In this document: positions 40,264 through 51,499 of the stretch, piece after piece
How the letters are laid out: each line of letters starts with the position of its first letter
How positions within the stretch are numbered: the stretch's first letter is position 1
Assembly (NCBI GenBank): GCA_024703855.1
Contig: CP087965.1
Span: 3,154,001 to 3,218,000 of the forward strand
DNA: 64,000 bases
Reading direction: 5' to 3'
From: Polaromonas sp. P2-4
GTDB lineage: Bacteria; Pseudomonadota; Gammaproteobacteria; Burkholderiales; Burkholderiaceae_C
Notes under the pieces: generated by a model
Seen by the model: the letters and a program-made list of their open reading frames with translations, nothing else
Told to the model about the DNA's origin: nothing
Databases searched by the model: none
Translations under genes and position numbers: made by a program

Positions 40264-43200
40264 GCGAACCCCCGCAGGTTATCGTGGGGCTGCTGCGGTC
40301 GAAATCGAGCGGCTCCTCCTCCCCATCGTCCTCCTCATCCGTCATACGCGACAGCACGGGCAGGGGGTCCAGGAAGCGCCACGCGGGCAGGGCCGAGAGA
40401 TAGCTACCCAGGAGCACGCCGCTTCGGATCAGCCACAGGATATAGATCACGGAGAGTCCAAGCGACACGCTCGCGACCGAGATGGTGACCGACTTGTCCA
40501 ACTGCAAATCTTCGCGTGCGGATTCCCGTAGGCGGTCCAGTTCGCCGATGAAAGCGGCCGACCGCACCGCGCTGAAACTCTTCTAGTCGCGCGTCATCCG
40601 ACTGACTGTCGATACCAAAGCGCGCCAGCACGAGCTCGGCCTCCGCTCGCATCGAGATCAGTTGGAGACCTGTGGGGTCGAACACCACGCTGCGGGGACT
40701 CTGACCGGGCTCCGCGAGCACGAGACGCCCGGTAGCCGACAAACCGACTGACGTCGGGGCAGTGTCGAGCCCCGCGCCGGATGGCTCCGTTGCGATGCCT
40801 TGGGCACCCAGGATGAATCCCGAAGATCGGCTTCCCCCGAAGCTACCGTCTCGCCCGCACTTGCCGGCCCGGCAAAAGTTGTTGACGCAGCGGTGCCAGG
40901 CGGCAACGTGGTCGGCGACGGATCAGGCGGTGTGAAACTGACCGTAGCCGGCCCGCCAATGCTTACCGGTTCCTCGCTGGCCGCCGGCAAGGCAACCGGC
41001 GCGGTGCTCGGCGCGTCGTTGACGGCGGTGGCCGTGAGGCTGGCACTGCCGGCGACCGCGGCCGTGCCGTCGGTGATGGAGTAAGTAAAGCTCACCGTGC
41101 CGGTGAAATCGGCCGCCGGGGTGAAGCGCCAGGTGCCGTCGGCGTTGGCGCTCAGGCTGCCGCTGCTGGCCGCCAGGCCGGTGATGGCGAGGGCGTCGCC
41201 GTCCACATCAGCGGCGTTGGCCAGCAGCTGCGCCGGCGTGATGGTGATCGCGGCGCTGTCCTCGCTGGCCGCCGGCAAGGCGACCGGCGCATTGGTCGGC
41301 GCGTCGTTGACGGCGGTGACAGTCAAGCTGGCACTGCCGGCGACCGCGGCCGTGCCATCGCTGACGGGTAAGTAAAGCTCACCGTGCCGTTGAAATCGGC
41401 CGCCGGGGTGAAGCTCCAGGTGCCATCGGCGTTGGCAGTCAGGCTGCCACTGCTGGCCGCCAGGCCGCTGACCGTAAGGGCGTCGCCGTCCACATCGCCG
41501 GCGGCGGCCAGCAGCTGCGCCGGCGTGATGGTGATCGCGCTGTCCTCGCTGGCCGCCGGCAAGGCGACCGGGGCGGTGGTTGGCGCGTCGTTGACGGCGG
41601 TGACCAGCAAGCTGGCACTGCCGGCGACTGCGGCCGTGCCGTCGCTGATGGAGTAGGTAAAGCTCACCGTGCCGGTGAAATCGGCCGCCGGGGTGAAGCG
41701 CCAGGTGCCGTCGCCGTTGGCGCTCAGGCTGCCGCTGCTGGCCGCCAGGCCGATGACCGTGAGGGCGTCGCCGTCCACATCGCCGGCGGCGGCCAGCAGC
41801 TGCGCCGGCGTGATGGTGATCGCGGCGCTGTCCTCGCTGACTGCCGGCAACGCGACCGGCGCATTGGTCGGCGCGTCGTTGACCGGGGTGACCAGCAAGC
41901 TGGCGCTGCCGGCGACCGCGGCCGTGCCGTCGGTGATGCTGTAGCCGAAGCTCACCGTGCCGGTGAAATCGGCCGCCGGGGTGAAGCTCCAGGTGCCGTC
42001 GGCGTTGGCGCTCAGGCTGCCGCTGCTGGCCGCCAGGCCGGTGATGGCGAGGGCGTCGCCGTCCACATCAGCGGCGTTGGCCAGCAGCTGCGCCGGCGTG
42101 ATGGTGATCGCGGCGCTGTCCTCGGCGGCCGCCGGCAAGGCGACCGGGGCGGTGGTTGGCGCGTCGTTGACGGCGGTGACCAGCAAGCTGGCACTGCCGG
42201 CGACTGCGGCCGTGCCGTCGCTGATGGAGTAGGTAAAGCTCACCGTGCCGGTGAAATCGGCCGCCGGGGTGAAGCGCCAGGTGCCGTCGCCGTTGGCGCT
42301 CAGGCTGCCGCTGCTGGCGGCCAGGCTGGTGATGGTCAGGGCGTCGCCGTCCACATCAGCGGCGTTGGCCAGCAGCTGCGCCGGCGTGATGGTGATCGCG
42401 GCGCTGTCCTCGGCGGCCGCCGGCAAGGCGACCGGGGCGGTGGTTGGCGCGTCGTTGACGGCGGTGACCAGCAAGCTGGCACTGCCGGCGACCGTGGCCG
42501 TGCCGTCGCTGACGGAGTAGCTGAAGCTCACCGTGCCGTTGAAATCGGCCGCCGGGGTGAAGCGCCAGGTGCCGTCGCCGTTGGCGCTCAGGCTGCCGCT
42601 GCTGGCCGCCAGGCCGATGACCGTGAGGGCGTCGCCGTCCACATCGCCGGCGTTGGCCAGCAGCTGCGCCGGCGTGATGATGGTGATCGCTGGGCTGTCC
42701 TCGGCGGCCGCCGGCAGCGCGACCGGCGCGTTGGTCGGCGCGTCGTTGACGGCGGTGACCAGCAAGCTGGCACTGCCGGCGACCGCGGCAGTGCCATCGC
42801 TGACGGAGTAAGTAAAGCTCACCGTGCCGTTGAAATCGGCCGCCGGGGTAAAGCTCCAGGTGCCGTCGCCGTTGGCGCTCAGGCTGCCGCTGCTGGCCGC
42901 CAGGCCGGTGATCGCGAGGGCGTCGCCGTCCACATCAGCGGCGTTGGCCAGCAGCTGGGCCGGCGTGATGGTGATCGCGGCGCTGTCCTCGCTGACCGCC
43001 GGCAAGGCAACCGGCGCGTTGCTCGGCGCGTCGTTGACCGGGGTGACCAGCAGGCTGGCACTGCCGGCGACCGTGGCCGTGCCGTCGCTGACGGAGTAGC
43101 TGAAGCTCACCGTGCCGGTGAAATCGGCCGCCGGGGTGAAGCTCCAGGTGCCATCGGCATTGGCAGTCAGGCTGCCGCCGCTGGCCGCCAGGCCGGTGAT

Positions 43201-46200
43201 GGCGAGGGCGTCGCCGTCCACATCAGCGGCGTTGGCCAGCAGCTGCGCCGGCGTGATGGTGATCGCGGCGCTGTCCTCGCTGACCGCCGGCAACGCCACC
43301 GGCGCGTTGCTCGGCGCGTCGTTGACCGGGGTGACCAGCAGGCTGGCACTGCCGGCGACCGTGGCCGTGCCGTCGCTGACGGAGTAGCTGAAGCTCACCG
43401 TGCCGTTGAAATCGGCCGCCGGGGTAAAGCTCCAGGTGCCGTCGGCATTGGCAGTCAGGCTGCCGCTGCTGGCCGCCAGGCTGGTGATGGTCAGGGCGTC
43501 GCCGTCCACATCAGCGGCGTTGGCCAGCAGCTGGGCCGGCGTGATGGTGATCGCGGCGCTGTCCTCAGCGGCCGCCGGCAAGGCAACCGGCGCGGTGCTC
43601 GGCGCGTCGTTGACGGGGGTGACCAGCAAGCTGGCGCTGCCGGCAACCGTGGCCGTGCCGTCGCTGACGGAGTAAGTAAAGCTCACCGTGCCGGTGAAAT
43701 CGGCCGCCGGCGTGAAGCTCCAGGTGCCATCGGCGTTGGCAGTGAGACTGCCGCTGCTGGCCGCCAGCCCGGTGACGCTGAGGGTGTCGCCGTCCACATC
43801 AGCGGCATTGGCCAGCAGCTGGGCCGGCGTGATGGTGATCGCGGCGCTGTCCTCGGCGGCCGCCGGCAACGCGACCGGCGTGGTGCTCGGCGCGTCGTTG
43901 ACCGGGGTGACCGTGATGTTTACGTTGCCAATTGCGCTGCTGAACGGTGTGGTGCCGCCGGTGGATGTGGTGTCGGCTCGGCCGCCGGCGGTGCCAGACG
44001 TACGGTCCCACGCGCGAATGGTCAGCCCGGATGCCACCGTCCCATTGAAGTTCGCAGCGGGCACAAATCTGAGCCGAGTTTGCGCGTCCACGGCAAGCAG
44101 CACGCGCTTACCACCGAAGGAGCCGTGACAGCATTCCAGTTGCTACCGTCGATCGTGTACTCCCAACTGCCGCTGCTGGAGTCGAATCCGATGATGGCGA
44201 CGCCCTGCAGTGCACCCGGGTCCAAGTCGGTGACCTGGCCCGCCAGTAGCGATGAAACCAGGAATCCAGCGCCGGCACCGCTGTCTTCCAGGATGGCCGC
44301 CGGCTGGGACACGCCATTCAGGACCGGCGCGAAATTGGGCAGCGTGAAAGCGGCAATGAACGCATCGCTTCCTTGGTTGGTTGTCTGATACGCGCCAGTC
44401 GTCGCCCACCCGCTATTGGCTATCTCGCCCGACACATAAACGTGGTTGCCGGACACCGCGACGTCGCCTACGTTGACCATGTCGCCGGCGTAGTACGTGC
44501 CGTAATGCAGGTCGGCCGCGCCTGCGCCAATGGGGTTGATCACGGCCAAGTACATCGGCGAGCCCGTATGTGTCGACTGCAGGGCATCGGTGGTGATCGG
44601 AAAATCCGTGGAACTGGCCTTGCCCACCACGACCGCACGGCCGCTGGCATATGCGACGTCGGTTGGACGGTCAGAACTGGACCCTCCAAGATAGCTGGAA
44701 TACACCAGCGAGGCGGCCCCAGTCTGGTTGGTATCGTAGACGCGCAGGAAACCGGTGTCCGCGTTGCTGGTCGCGGTCGTGGTCTGGAAAGCGCCGGCGG
44801 TAGTGGGGAAGGTAACCCCTGTGCGCGTCACCCCAACCACATAGGCCTTGCCGCCGCCATCGGTGGCTACGCCCGTCACCGTGTCCACGTCGCTCGCGCC
44901 AATGTAGGTAGAGTAGGTTGTGTTCCCGGACGCATCCAGATGCAGCAAAAAGCCGTCGATCGCGCCCCCCAGCGAGCCGTCCGCTCCGCCGCTCGCGCTC
45001 CAATTGGAGGACTGAGTGTTACCGACGACGTAGACGTCGCCGGCGCTCCCTGAGGGCGATGTCCGTGCCCGCGTCCGTCGAACTGCCCCCGAACAGCTCT
45101 TGGTAGACCACGCCACCAGTGGCGCTGTATTTGTTGATGAAGGCATTGTCCGAGGAGCCGAGCAGCAGTTGCAGCACCAGCGGAAGCAGGCCGCTATCGC
45201 TGGCCTGACCAGCCACGTAGACGCTGCCTGCGGCATCCATGGCAACCGCATTGCCAGAGTCGCCGGTGCTGTTGCCGCCGAAATAGGTGCTGAACACCAG
45301 GCCGCCGGACGCGTCCAGCTTGAAAATCACGGCATCCTGGGCGCCGGAACGCGAGCTGTCGGCCGCCGACTGCACCGGAAAATCACCGGACTGAGTCCAG
45401 CCGGTGACGGCTATGTTGCCGGCGGCGTCGACAGCGATGGCGTTGCCTTGTTCGTCCCCGCTGCCGCCGATCCGCGTGGAAAACAACAGCGTCGAGAGAT
45501 CCGGGGACAACTTCGCCACATAAATGTCTCCGGCCCCGCCGCCAGCTCCCTGCAGGCCGCCGAGGGGCGGGTTGTTGCTGGTGGTGCGGCCGGTGATGTA
45601 GACGTTACCCGCTGCATCCACCGCGATGGCGGGCGCGCTCTCGATTCCGGACGTGCCGAAGTAGGTGGCGTAGTCCAGCACGGGGTCGATCACCAGCTCA
45701 CGCGAATGGTCGTAGTTTCCGACGACGAAGCCGATACTGCCGTCGGCCCGAATCTCATAGCGACTCGCCACCTCTTCAAGTCCGTCCGGGCCCCGCTGAT
45801 AGCTCACCGGCATACGGAAGCGGACATCGCTATCGGTGCCCTCCACGCGCAGCACGAGGTCACCGTTCTCAGCGATAGAGGCCATCGAAACCCCCTCGAA
45901 TCGCAGGCTGATCGCTGACGCGTCAGCGCCGGCGGCAACAATGAAGTCGTACTCCAGCTGCCGCTGGTTGCCGTAGTAGCGAACGTCGATGCCTTCGTAG
46001 ACGCCGCGGTAGACCACGGCACCGTAGTTGGCGATGCCGGTCTGCCATGCGGAAGGGTCGTTCCCCAAGACGTAGTTGCTGCGGGTCTGCAGCAGGGCTT
46101 GGCCTTCGGCTTCGGCGGAACGAGCGTCGCCCGCGAGCTCCAGTTGCACGGTACGCTGGCCGCTATCTGTCAGTAGCGTCAGGGACGCGTTGCCGCCCTG

Positions 46201-46515
46201 CAGCGAGATACCGTAGCCCCCGCCATAGGCGATGAAGTCCACGCCGTCCGCGGCCTGCCCTTCGTTGACCTCAAAGGTAAGCGTCGTGGCGGCGTAGTTG
46301 GTGGTGACAGCGGCCGCCATCCCAGGCGCGGCCGTTTCGGCGGCGTATTCACCGTTGGTGTCCAGCGTGCGCTGCTCCACCGCCGCATCGACCTCATCCA
46401 TGCCCAGCTGGAACGCCCCGGCAAGATCGGCCGAAAACAGAAGCCGCGGCTCCAGCAACTCCGCCATGGGTGCCGAGCGACGCGAGGCGGGGTGGAGGCG
46501 CTGCGATCTGGGCAT
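40264..46515 (-). CDS. LEPR-XLL giant repeat surface protein (frameshifted)
   Basis: About 2,080 residues. N-terminus: MAELLEPRLLFSADLAG, the LEPR-XLL sorting-type motif of large repeat proteins. Residues about 80-280 are a beta-rich domain (YGISLQGGNASLTLLTDSGQ, IDPVLDYATYFGTSG), followed by beta-propeller SBBP-like repeats (AVDAAGNVYITGRT, STRIGGSGDEQGNAIAVDA). Then come ten cadherin/VCBS-like repeats of 96 residues and a C-terminal region with a membrane helix (VTISVASVSLGLSVIYILWL) and an acidic tail (EEDDGEEE). Breaks lie near 45060, 44105, 41367, 40795 and 40580. The exact end is uncertain; a one-base shift would give a TGA overlapping the kinase ATG. No classical Sec signal peptide is obvious. 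Confidence 0.82.
40970..43900. repeat. Tandem 288-bp repeats (ten units plus one partial) inside the giant gene
   Basis: Units encode DGTWSFTPAADFxGTVSFxYS and NDAPxxxPVALPAASEDSAA-type blocks. Spacing is 288 bases, except one unit of 291 (inserted Ile in the AITIITPA unit) and one of 285 (one Ala lost). Near identity between units suggests recent expansion or gene conversion. Unit number may be wrong if reads collapsed. Confidence 0.88.
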
Positions 46516-46526
46516 GTTCGGTCCTC

Positions 46527-47428
46527 CTAGGGTCTAGCGGGCAGCGAGTTCATCCGCACCGGATCGAACCGGCCCGCCAGCGAGGGGCTCAGCCGCGTCG
46601 AAGGCTCGGTAGGTGCGCTCTGTCGGGCAGTGGCGCCGCCGATGTCAGCCTTGCAGCGCAGACCAGCCGGCAAGGAGAAGTCGGCGTTCGGCAGCTCCAG
46701 CCGGATGCGGAAGGTATTGCTGGCTCCGTCGATAACGCGGTCCACAAGTGTCACCTTGGCCTGCCTCGGCCCGGCACCCGGGAACTCAGGCGTGACCATG
46801 ACGTTCATGCCGTGGCGCACGTCGGCGTAGGCTTTCGCCGGCAGCACGACCTCCACGCGTAGCGGGTTGACGACGGCGATCCGGTAGATGGGCTTTTCCT
46901 CGACTCGTTCGCCGGCGGCGAGGTAGCGCTCGACCACGACGCCCGAGATCGGACTGCGAATAGTTCGTTGTTCGAGTTGTGCCTGCGCGAGGTTGTGCTC
47001 GCGCGCATAAACCTGGCGCTGCTCGCGAGCCTGTGTGAGCCGGTTCTCGGCAACGATGGCCTCGGCGCGGGCCTGTTCTAGCGCTTGGTGGGAAATGAAC
47101 TGCTGGTTGGCAAGATCCTTGGCCCGCCCTAGCTTCTGGCGGCCCAGATCTGCATTTGCTTGGGCAGCCCTGCAGCTCACCGATGGCCTCGGCCTTGCTC
47201 TGAGCAACTGAAAGCAACTGGCGTTCAACGCTGGAGCGCAGGGTGGCCAGCACCTGTCCTGCGCGCACTCGTTCGCCCCGGTCAACCGCGGTCGAATCGA
47301 TAACCCCAATCGTCGGACTGCCCACTTCGGACACGCGGAACGGCTCGATCAGACATCCCAACGCCTGCGCGAGAGTGGCGGCGGGAACCCCGGAACGACG
47401 CGGCAACCATCCATTTAAGCTTTTTCAT
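46527..47428 (-). CDS. HlyD/RND-type periplasmic adaptor (frameshifted)
   Basis: About 300 residues. A short N-terminal hydrophobic segment (MKKLKWMVAAS) leads into a lipoyl half-motif (DRGERVRAGQVLATL), a long coiled-coil (AEAIVAENRLTQAREQRQVY), the return lipoyl half (TIRSPISGVVVERYLAAGERV) and a beta-barrel (VLPAKAYADVRHGMNV). Breaks lie near 47385 and 47170. Its start overlaps the end of the SecA-like gene and it ends 11 bases before the giant protein gene. It should act as a membrane-periplasm connector for the exporter. Confidence 0.82.
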
Positions 47429-49353
47429 GTTGCACCTGCCGACTGAACGTCAAGTCGCGCTCCACGGATTCGGCGACATGGCTAAGTCTGGCACGATGGT
47501 AACGATGTGTAAATGATTCGCGTCGTTGCGCGATCGTAAGCGTGATCTTTAGCACGATTTCCGGGATTGCGTTGCGTGCCAGCGCCTGCAGCCAAGCGCG
47601 AGGCCACCAGCGCTGCAGCACCAGAGCGTCCGCAGGGATCATTCGCTGACCGCTGCCGGGTTGCCCTTGCCGTCCGGCTCGCCTGAGGAATTGCCTGTCG
47701 ATGCGCGCGGACGCATTCACCTGGCACAAGATCACGTGCAAGCCACCGCGTTCCAGCACTTTGGGTTCGCAGCGAATGTCGGTACCACGGCCGGCCATGC
47801 TGGTCGCGACCGTGATGCGGCCGGCCCGCCCCGCCAAGGCGATGAGTTGGCTCTCCTGCTGGTCTTGGCGCGCGTTCAGCACGTCATGCGGCAAGCCATG
47901 TCGCGCCAGCACGGTCGACAGTGCCTCGGAGTGGGCCACCGTTTCGGTGCCGATCAACACCGGCCTGCCCTCGCTGGCGAGGGTGCGCGCGTGCAGGGCG
48001 ACGGCTTCCCATAGCGCGCTGCTGTCGGGTAACAGGCGAAGCGGCGCCATCTTGACGCGCGAGGGGAGCCGCGGGGGAATTACCGCCAGATCCAGGCCGT
48101 ACACCTGCCGGAGCTCGTCGCGTGATTCCGCCAATGTGCCGCTGGCACCCGCCAGACGAAGGTAGCGCGAAAAAAACGCTGCAACGTGATCTCGGTCACG
48201 GTCGAGTTGCGGTGCGACGCCGGAACGCCTTCCTTCCATTCCACCAGCTGGTGCAGTCCGGCAGACCATGCGCGCCCTTGAGCGGCTCGTCCAGTCGTCT
48301 CATCGATCAGCATCACCTTGCCGTCCCGCACAACGTAATCATGGTCGCGGTTCAGCACGTGCAGGGCCACGAGCGCGAGTTCCACTGCGGCTTCCCGGTG
48401 CGCGCGGTGCCCGAGCAGTGAATCGTCGGAAATGGGCCAGGCCGCCAGTCGCTGTCTACCGCGTCCCGTCAGCTGGAAGCGCCGGCCTTCGCCGCACGGC
48501 TGGTAATCGTCGTGCGCAGCCAGTCGTCGCGCCATTGCCAGGGCTTCACGGTAGAAAACGGACTCGGCCGGGGAGCCCTGCGCGTGCGCCAGCACCAGCG
48601 GCACGCGCTTCGTCGATCAGCACCGTATCGGCTTCGTCAAGGATCGCCACGCACAAGCCGCGCAAGACCGGCGGGGGCACTTTGTACCTGCCAGCCGGCG
48701 GGCGCGCTGCTCCAGCGGTGACAGGTCTGCGGCATGCGCGAGGCCGTCGCGCAGATAGTCGAAGGCGAGCTCTTTCGCAGTGCAGTAGGTCACGTCCGCG
48801 CCATAAGCTTGGCGGCGCTGGACCGCGTCCATGGGGTGCGTAACGGCACCAACGCTGAGTTGCAGCCGGTTGAAATACGGACGCAACGTCTCCCGCGTCG
48901 CGCTGCGCCAGATAGTCGTTAGCGGTGACCACGTGGACCGGCGCGCGACCGAGCGCGGCCACAGCTGCCGCGATCGCGATGGCTGCAGTCTTGCCTTCAC
49001 CCGTGGCCATCTCCGCGAGCCGGTCGTCCAGCAGCACTCGCGCAGCCATCAGCTGTTGCCTGTGCGGCGCGTAGCCAGTGGTATGGGCGAGCGCACTGGC
49101 TGCGAGCACGGTTGCCTCAAGCAGCCAAGCATCCGCGTTCCCGGCCAGCCCCGCAAGCGCCATCAGGCGCGCCGGCAACGCTGACTCCGAAATCACACCA
49201 GCGGCTGCGGCAACATCGGCAAAGCGCTGAAGGGCCCGCAATCCCAGGCAACGTTGGTAGCGCCGTGCGCCCGGCCGCGGTGTCTGCTCCGGGTACTCGC
49301 CCCAGACTACGCCCGGGAAGGGCCACCCGCGGACCGCGTCCGCGCTGATTCAT
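47415..49353 (-). CDS. Compact SecA-like ATPase (multiply frameshifted)
   Basis: About 645 residues against roughly 900 for housekeeping SecA. Signatures across five frames: Walker A MATGEGKTAA, VTANDYLAQRDA, TYCTAKELAFDYLRD, the DEAD-like AILDEADTVLIDEA, VMLIDETTGRAAQGR, TSMAGRGTDI and RIDRQFLRRAGRQGQPGS. The C-terminal helical scaffold is short and the SecB/zinc-binding tail is absent. Breaks lie near 49300, 48890, 48690, 48600 and 48170. The ATG overlaps the M50 gene stop. No SecY partner is in the operon, so it probably works with the housekeeping channel or with the HlyD/M50 proteins. Confidence 0.85.
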
Positions 49354-51499
49354 GCTTGTCCAATAGGGCTGAACTGGCGCAGCAGCAGCTGCCGCGCCAT
49401 GCGCAGGGCCTGCCAGCCGAGCGGCTCCGGAGGCAGCGCGAGCTTCACCCATGCGCGGCCACCGACGTGACCCGCTGGCAGGGCGGGCACCTGAACGTCC
49501 ATCAGGAAAACAGGAAGCTGGGTTCGCAATCCGTCGCTGTCCGCGGGATCCACGGCCACGGGCCCGCCGTGGCGATCGCCCAGGGCGGCGCTTGGAAGCT
49601 GGCGGGTGGCTGCCGGCGTCTCGTTCTGCAACACGGCCGCATGTGCAATCCAGGGCGCTTCCGCCAGCCGAACTTCCACAGACTGCACGCGGCCGCGCAC
49701 GCGTAGCAGGTCCTCATCGCGCAGCACCAGCCGCACCTGTGCCGGATCGGAGCCGAGCACGTATCCGACCATTTTTCCGCGCTGGGCGTAGGTGCCCAAG
49801 GCGTCCTCCTCGCGCGGCCAGATGGCCCGGCCGGCAGTCCGGGCGCGAACCTTCAGCCCAGCGAGCTGTACCTCCGCATGCTCCTGTTCGGCGGCATTGC
49901 GCTCGATCTGCTGGTTCAGATCCCCCGCGCGCGGGATCCTGTAACAGCGCTTGGTATTGCTGTGCCAACAGTCCGCTGCGTTCGCTGACTGTCTTGTCAT
50001 GCTGTGCCACCAACTCCGGATCGGACAGGTTCAACACCACGTCGCCCGCGGTAACGGCCGCCCCATCGGCCACCAGCTGCCGCTCCACAAAGCCGCTAAC
50101 CTCCGGTCGCAACTGGGCCTGATCGGGCGGCCACACGACACCGCGCGCCACCACGCTGGCCGGCGCGGGAACCAAGAACAAGCCCGCCAATAGCACCACG
50201 GCGGCGGCGGCCCCAAGCGTCAGGACGCGCCGACGCGCCGCGAGCTCGGGCGCCGCGACGGCCGAGCGCAACAGTCCGCCGCCCACAGTGGTGACGAACC
50301 AGACAACCAAAACGAGCGACGCGAGCCATCCGAGCAACCACGAGTGGTGTCCTACCCAGAGCACCAAGGCGAACAGTAGCGCGAGCCGGTAGGCCCACGA
50401 GGCCGGCGCGTACACCGCGAGCCACTTCGTTTCGCCTGCGGCCAGCGCACCCGCTGGCAATGGCTGCCCGACGCCGATCCATCGCTGCCAGGTCGAGGCC
50501 CACCAGGCCTCGGCTGCGCACTGCCAGATTGGGCAATTGGAGCAGGTCGCACAACAGGTGGTAGCCGTCCAAGCGCAGCAACGGATTGCCGTTGAAGAGG
50601 AGGGTGGAAATCGAGCAAATCAGCAGCACCACGGTCGACGCGTCGCGCAGCAGCCCGGGCGTGAGCACGGCCCAGGCAAACATCGCGCCTGCGGCCAGCG
50701 CCAGTTCGACCATGATCCCGGCGGCACTCACGAGTGCGCGCTGCAGGGCGCTCTCGAAAGCGTTCGCCGCACTCGCATCGACGTACGGCGCCGGTGTGAG
50801 CAGTAGCAAAGAAATGCCGACTTCGTGGACGGCGCCACCGAAAATGCGTACCGCCAGCGCGTGAGCCAACTCGTGCAGAGCCTTGATGATTGGATATGCG
50901 ACCCAGGCGATCGCATAGCTCGCCGGCGTAGCCAAAACGCGCAGGGCGTCCGCCTTTAGCTGTGGGAAGCTTACTGCTGCGGCCACTGCCGCCAGCAATA
51001 TCGCGAACGCCCACAGCGCGAACACAGGCCAGGCGGCCAGTGCCGTCCCCACGGGCGCCAACCGCTCTAGCAGCCGAGTGGGATCGAACAGCGGGATGCG
51101 CAGCATCAGCGGATTGATGAAGGCGCGCCGACGCCGTTCCTCATGTTCCCCACGACGCGCGAACAGCAGTGACAGATGCGGGGCGGCGTCGAAGTGCAAC
51201 ATGCCGGCGCGATGGAGCTGCGCCAGAAGCCGCAGGATGTCGTCCTGGCCGGGCGTCTCATCCCCCTGCTGCCGCAGCAGCCCCTGCCAGAGAGTTTCAA
51301 CCGTGGCGCGGCCGTCGCACTGGCCGACGAAGGTATACGCCGCGGGATTCAGCCGCAGCTGTCGGCCGGAGCCCGGCTCCACCAGCACGTGCCAGAGCTG
51401 GTTGCGCACCCGCTGGCGAACGATCTTGAGGCCGCCCACCAGGCTAGGCTTCAGCGGGGCGACCCGGTACCACGAACCGCTGACCAGCGTATCGCTCAC
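49350..51499 (-). CDS. PqqD-like/M50 metalloprotease/HlyD fusion membrane protein (frameshifted)
   Basis: About 716 residues. Residues 1-100 are a PqqD-like peptide-binding winged helix (LRLNPAAYTFVGQCDGRATV, ILRLLAQLHRAGML). A multispanning M50/site-2 protease core follows with the zinc motif HELAHALAVR and a later FNGNPLLRLDGYHLL (NPDG-like third ligand). After two more membrane spans comes a HlyD-like adaptor part (VVWPPDQAQLRPEVSGFVER, GLKVRARTAGRAIW). Breaks lie near 50500 and 49935. Overlaps both neighbours. Suggests recognition of a leader region, possible cleavage, and hand-over to the periplasm in one protein. Confidence 0.85.

Noticed and set aside
40970..43900. Regular 288-bp repeats that could be taken for a CRISPR-like array or a row of plus-strand 91-codon genes
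   Set aside because: The repeats are long, contiguous and in frame with the minus-strand giant gene; there are no spacers and no cas genes. The plus-strand frames are mirror images of the repeat.
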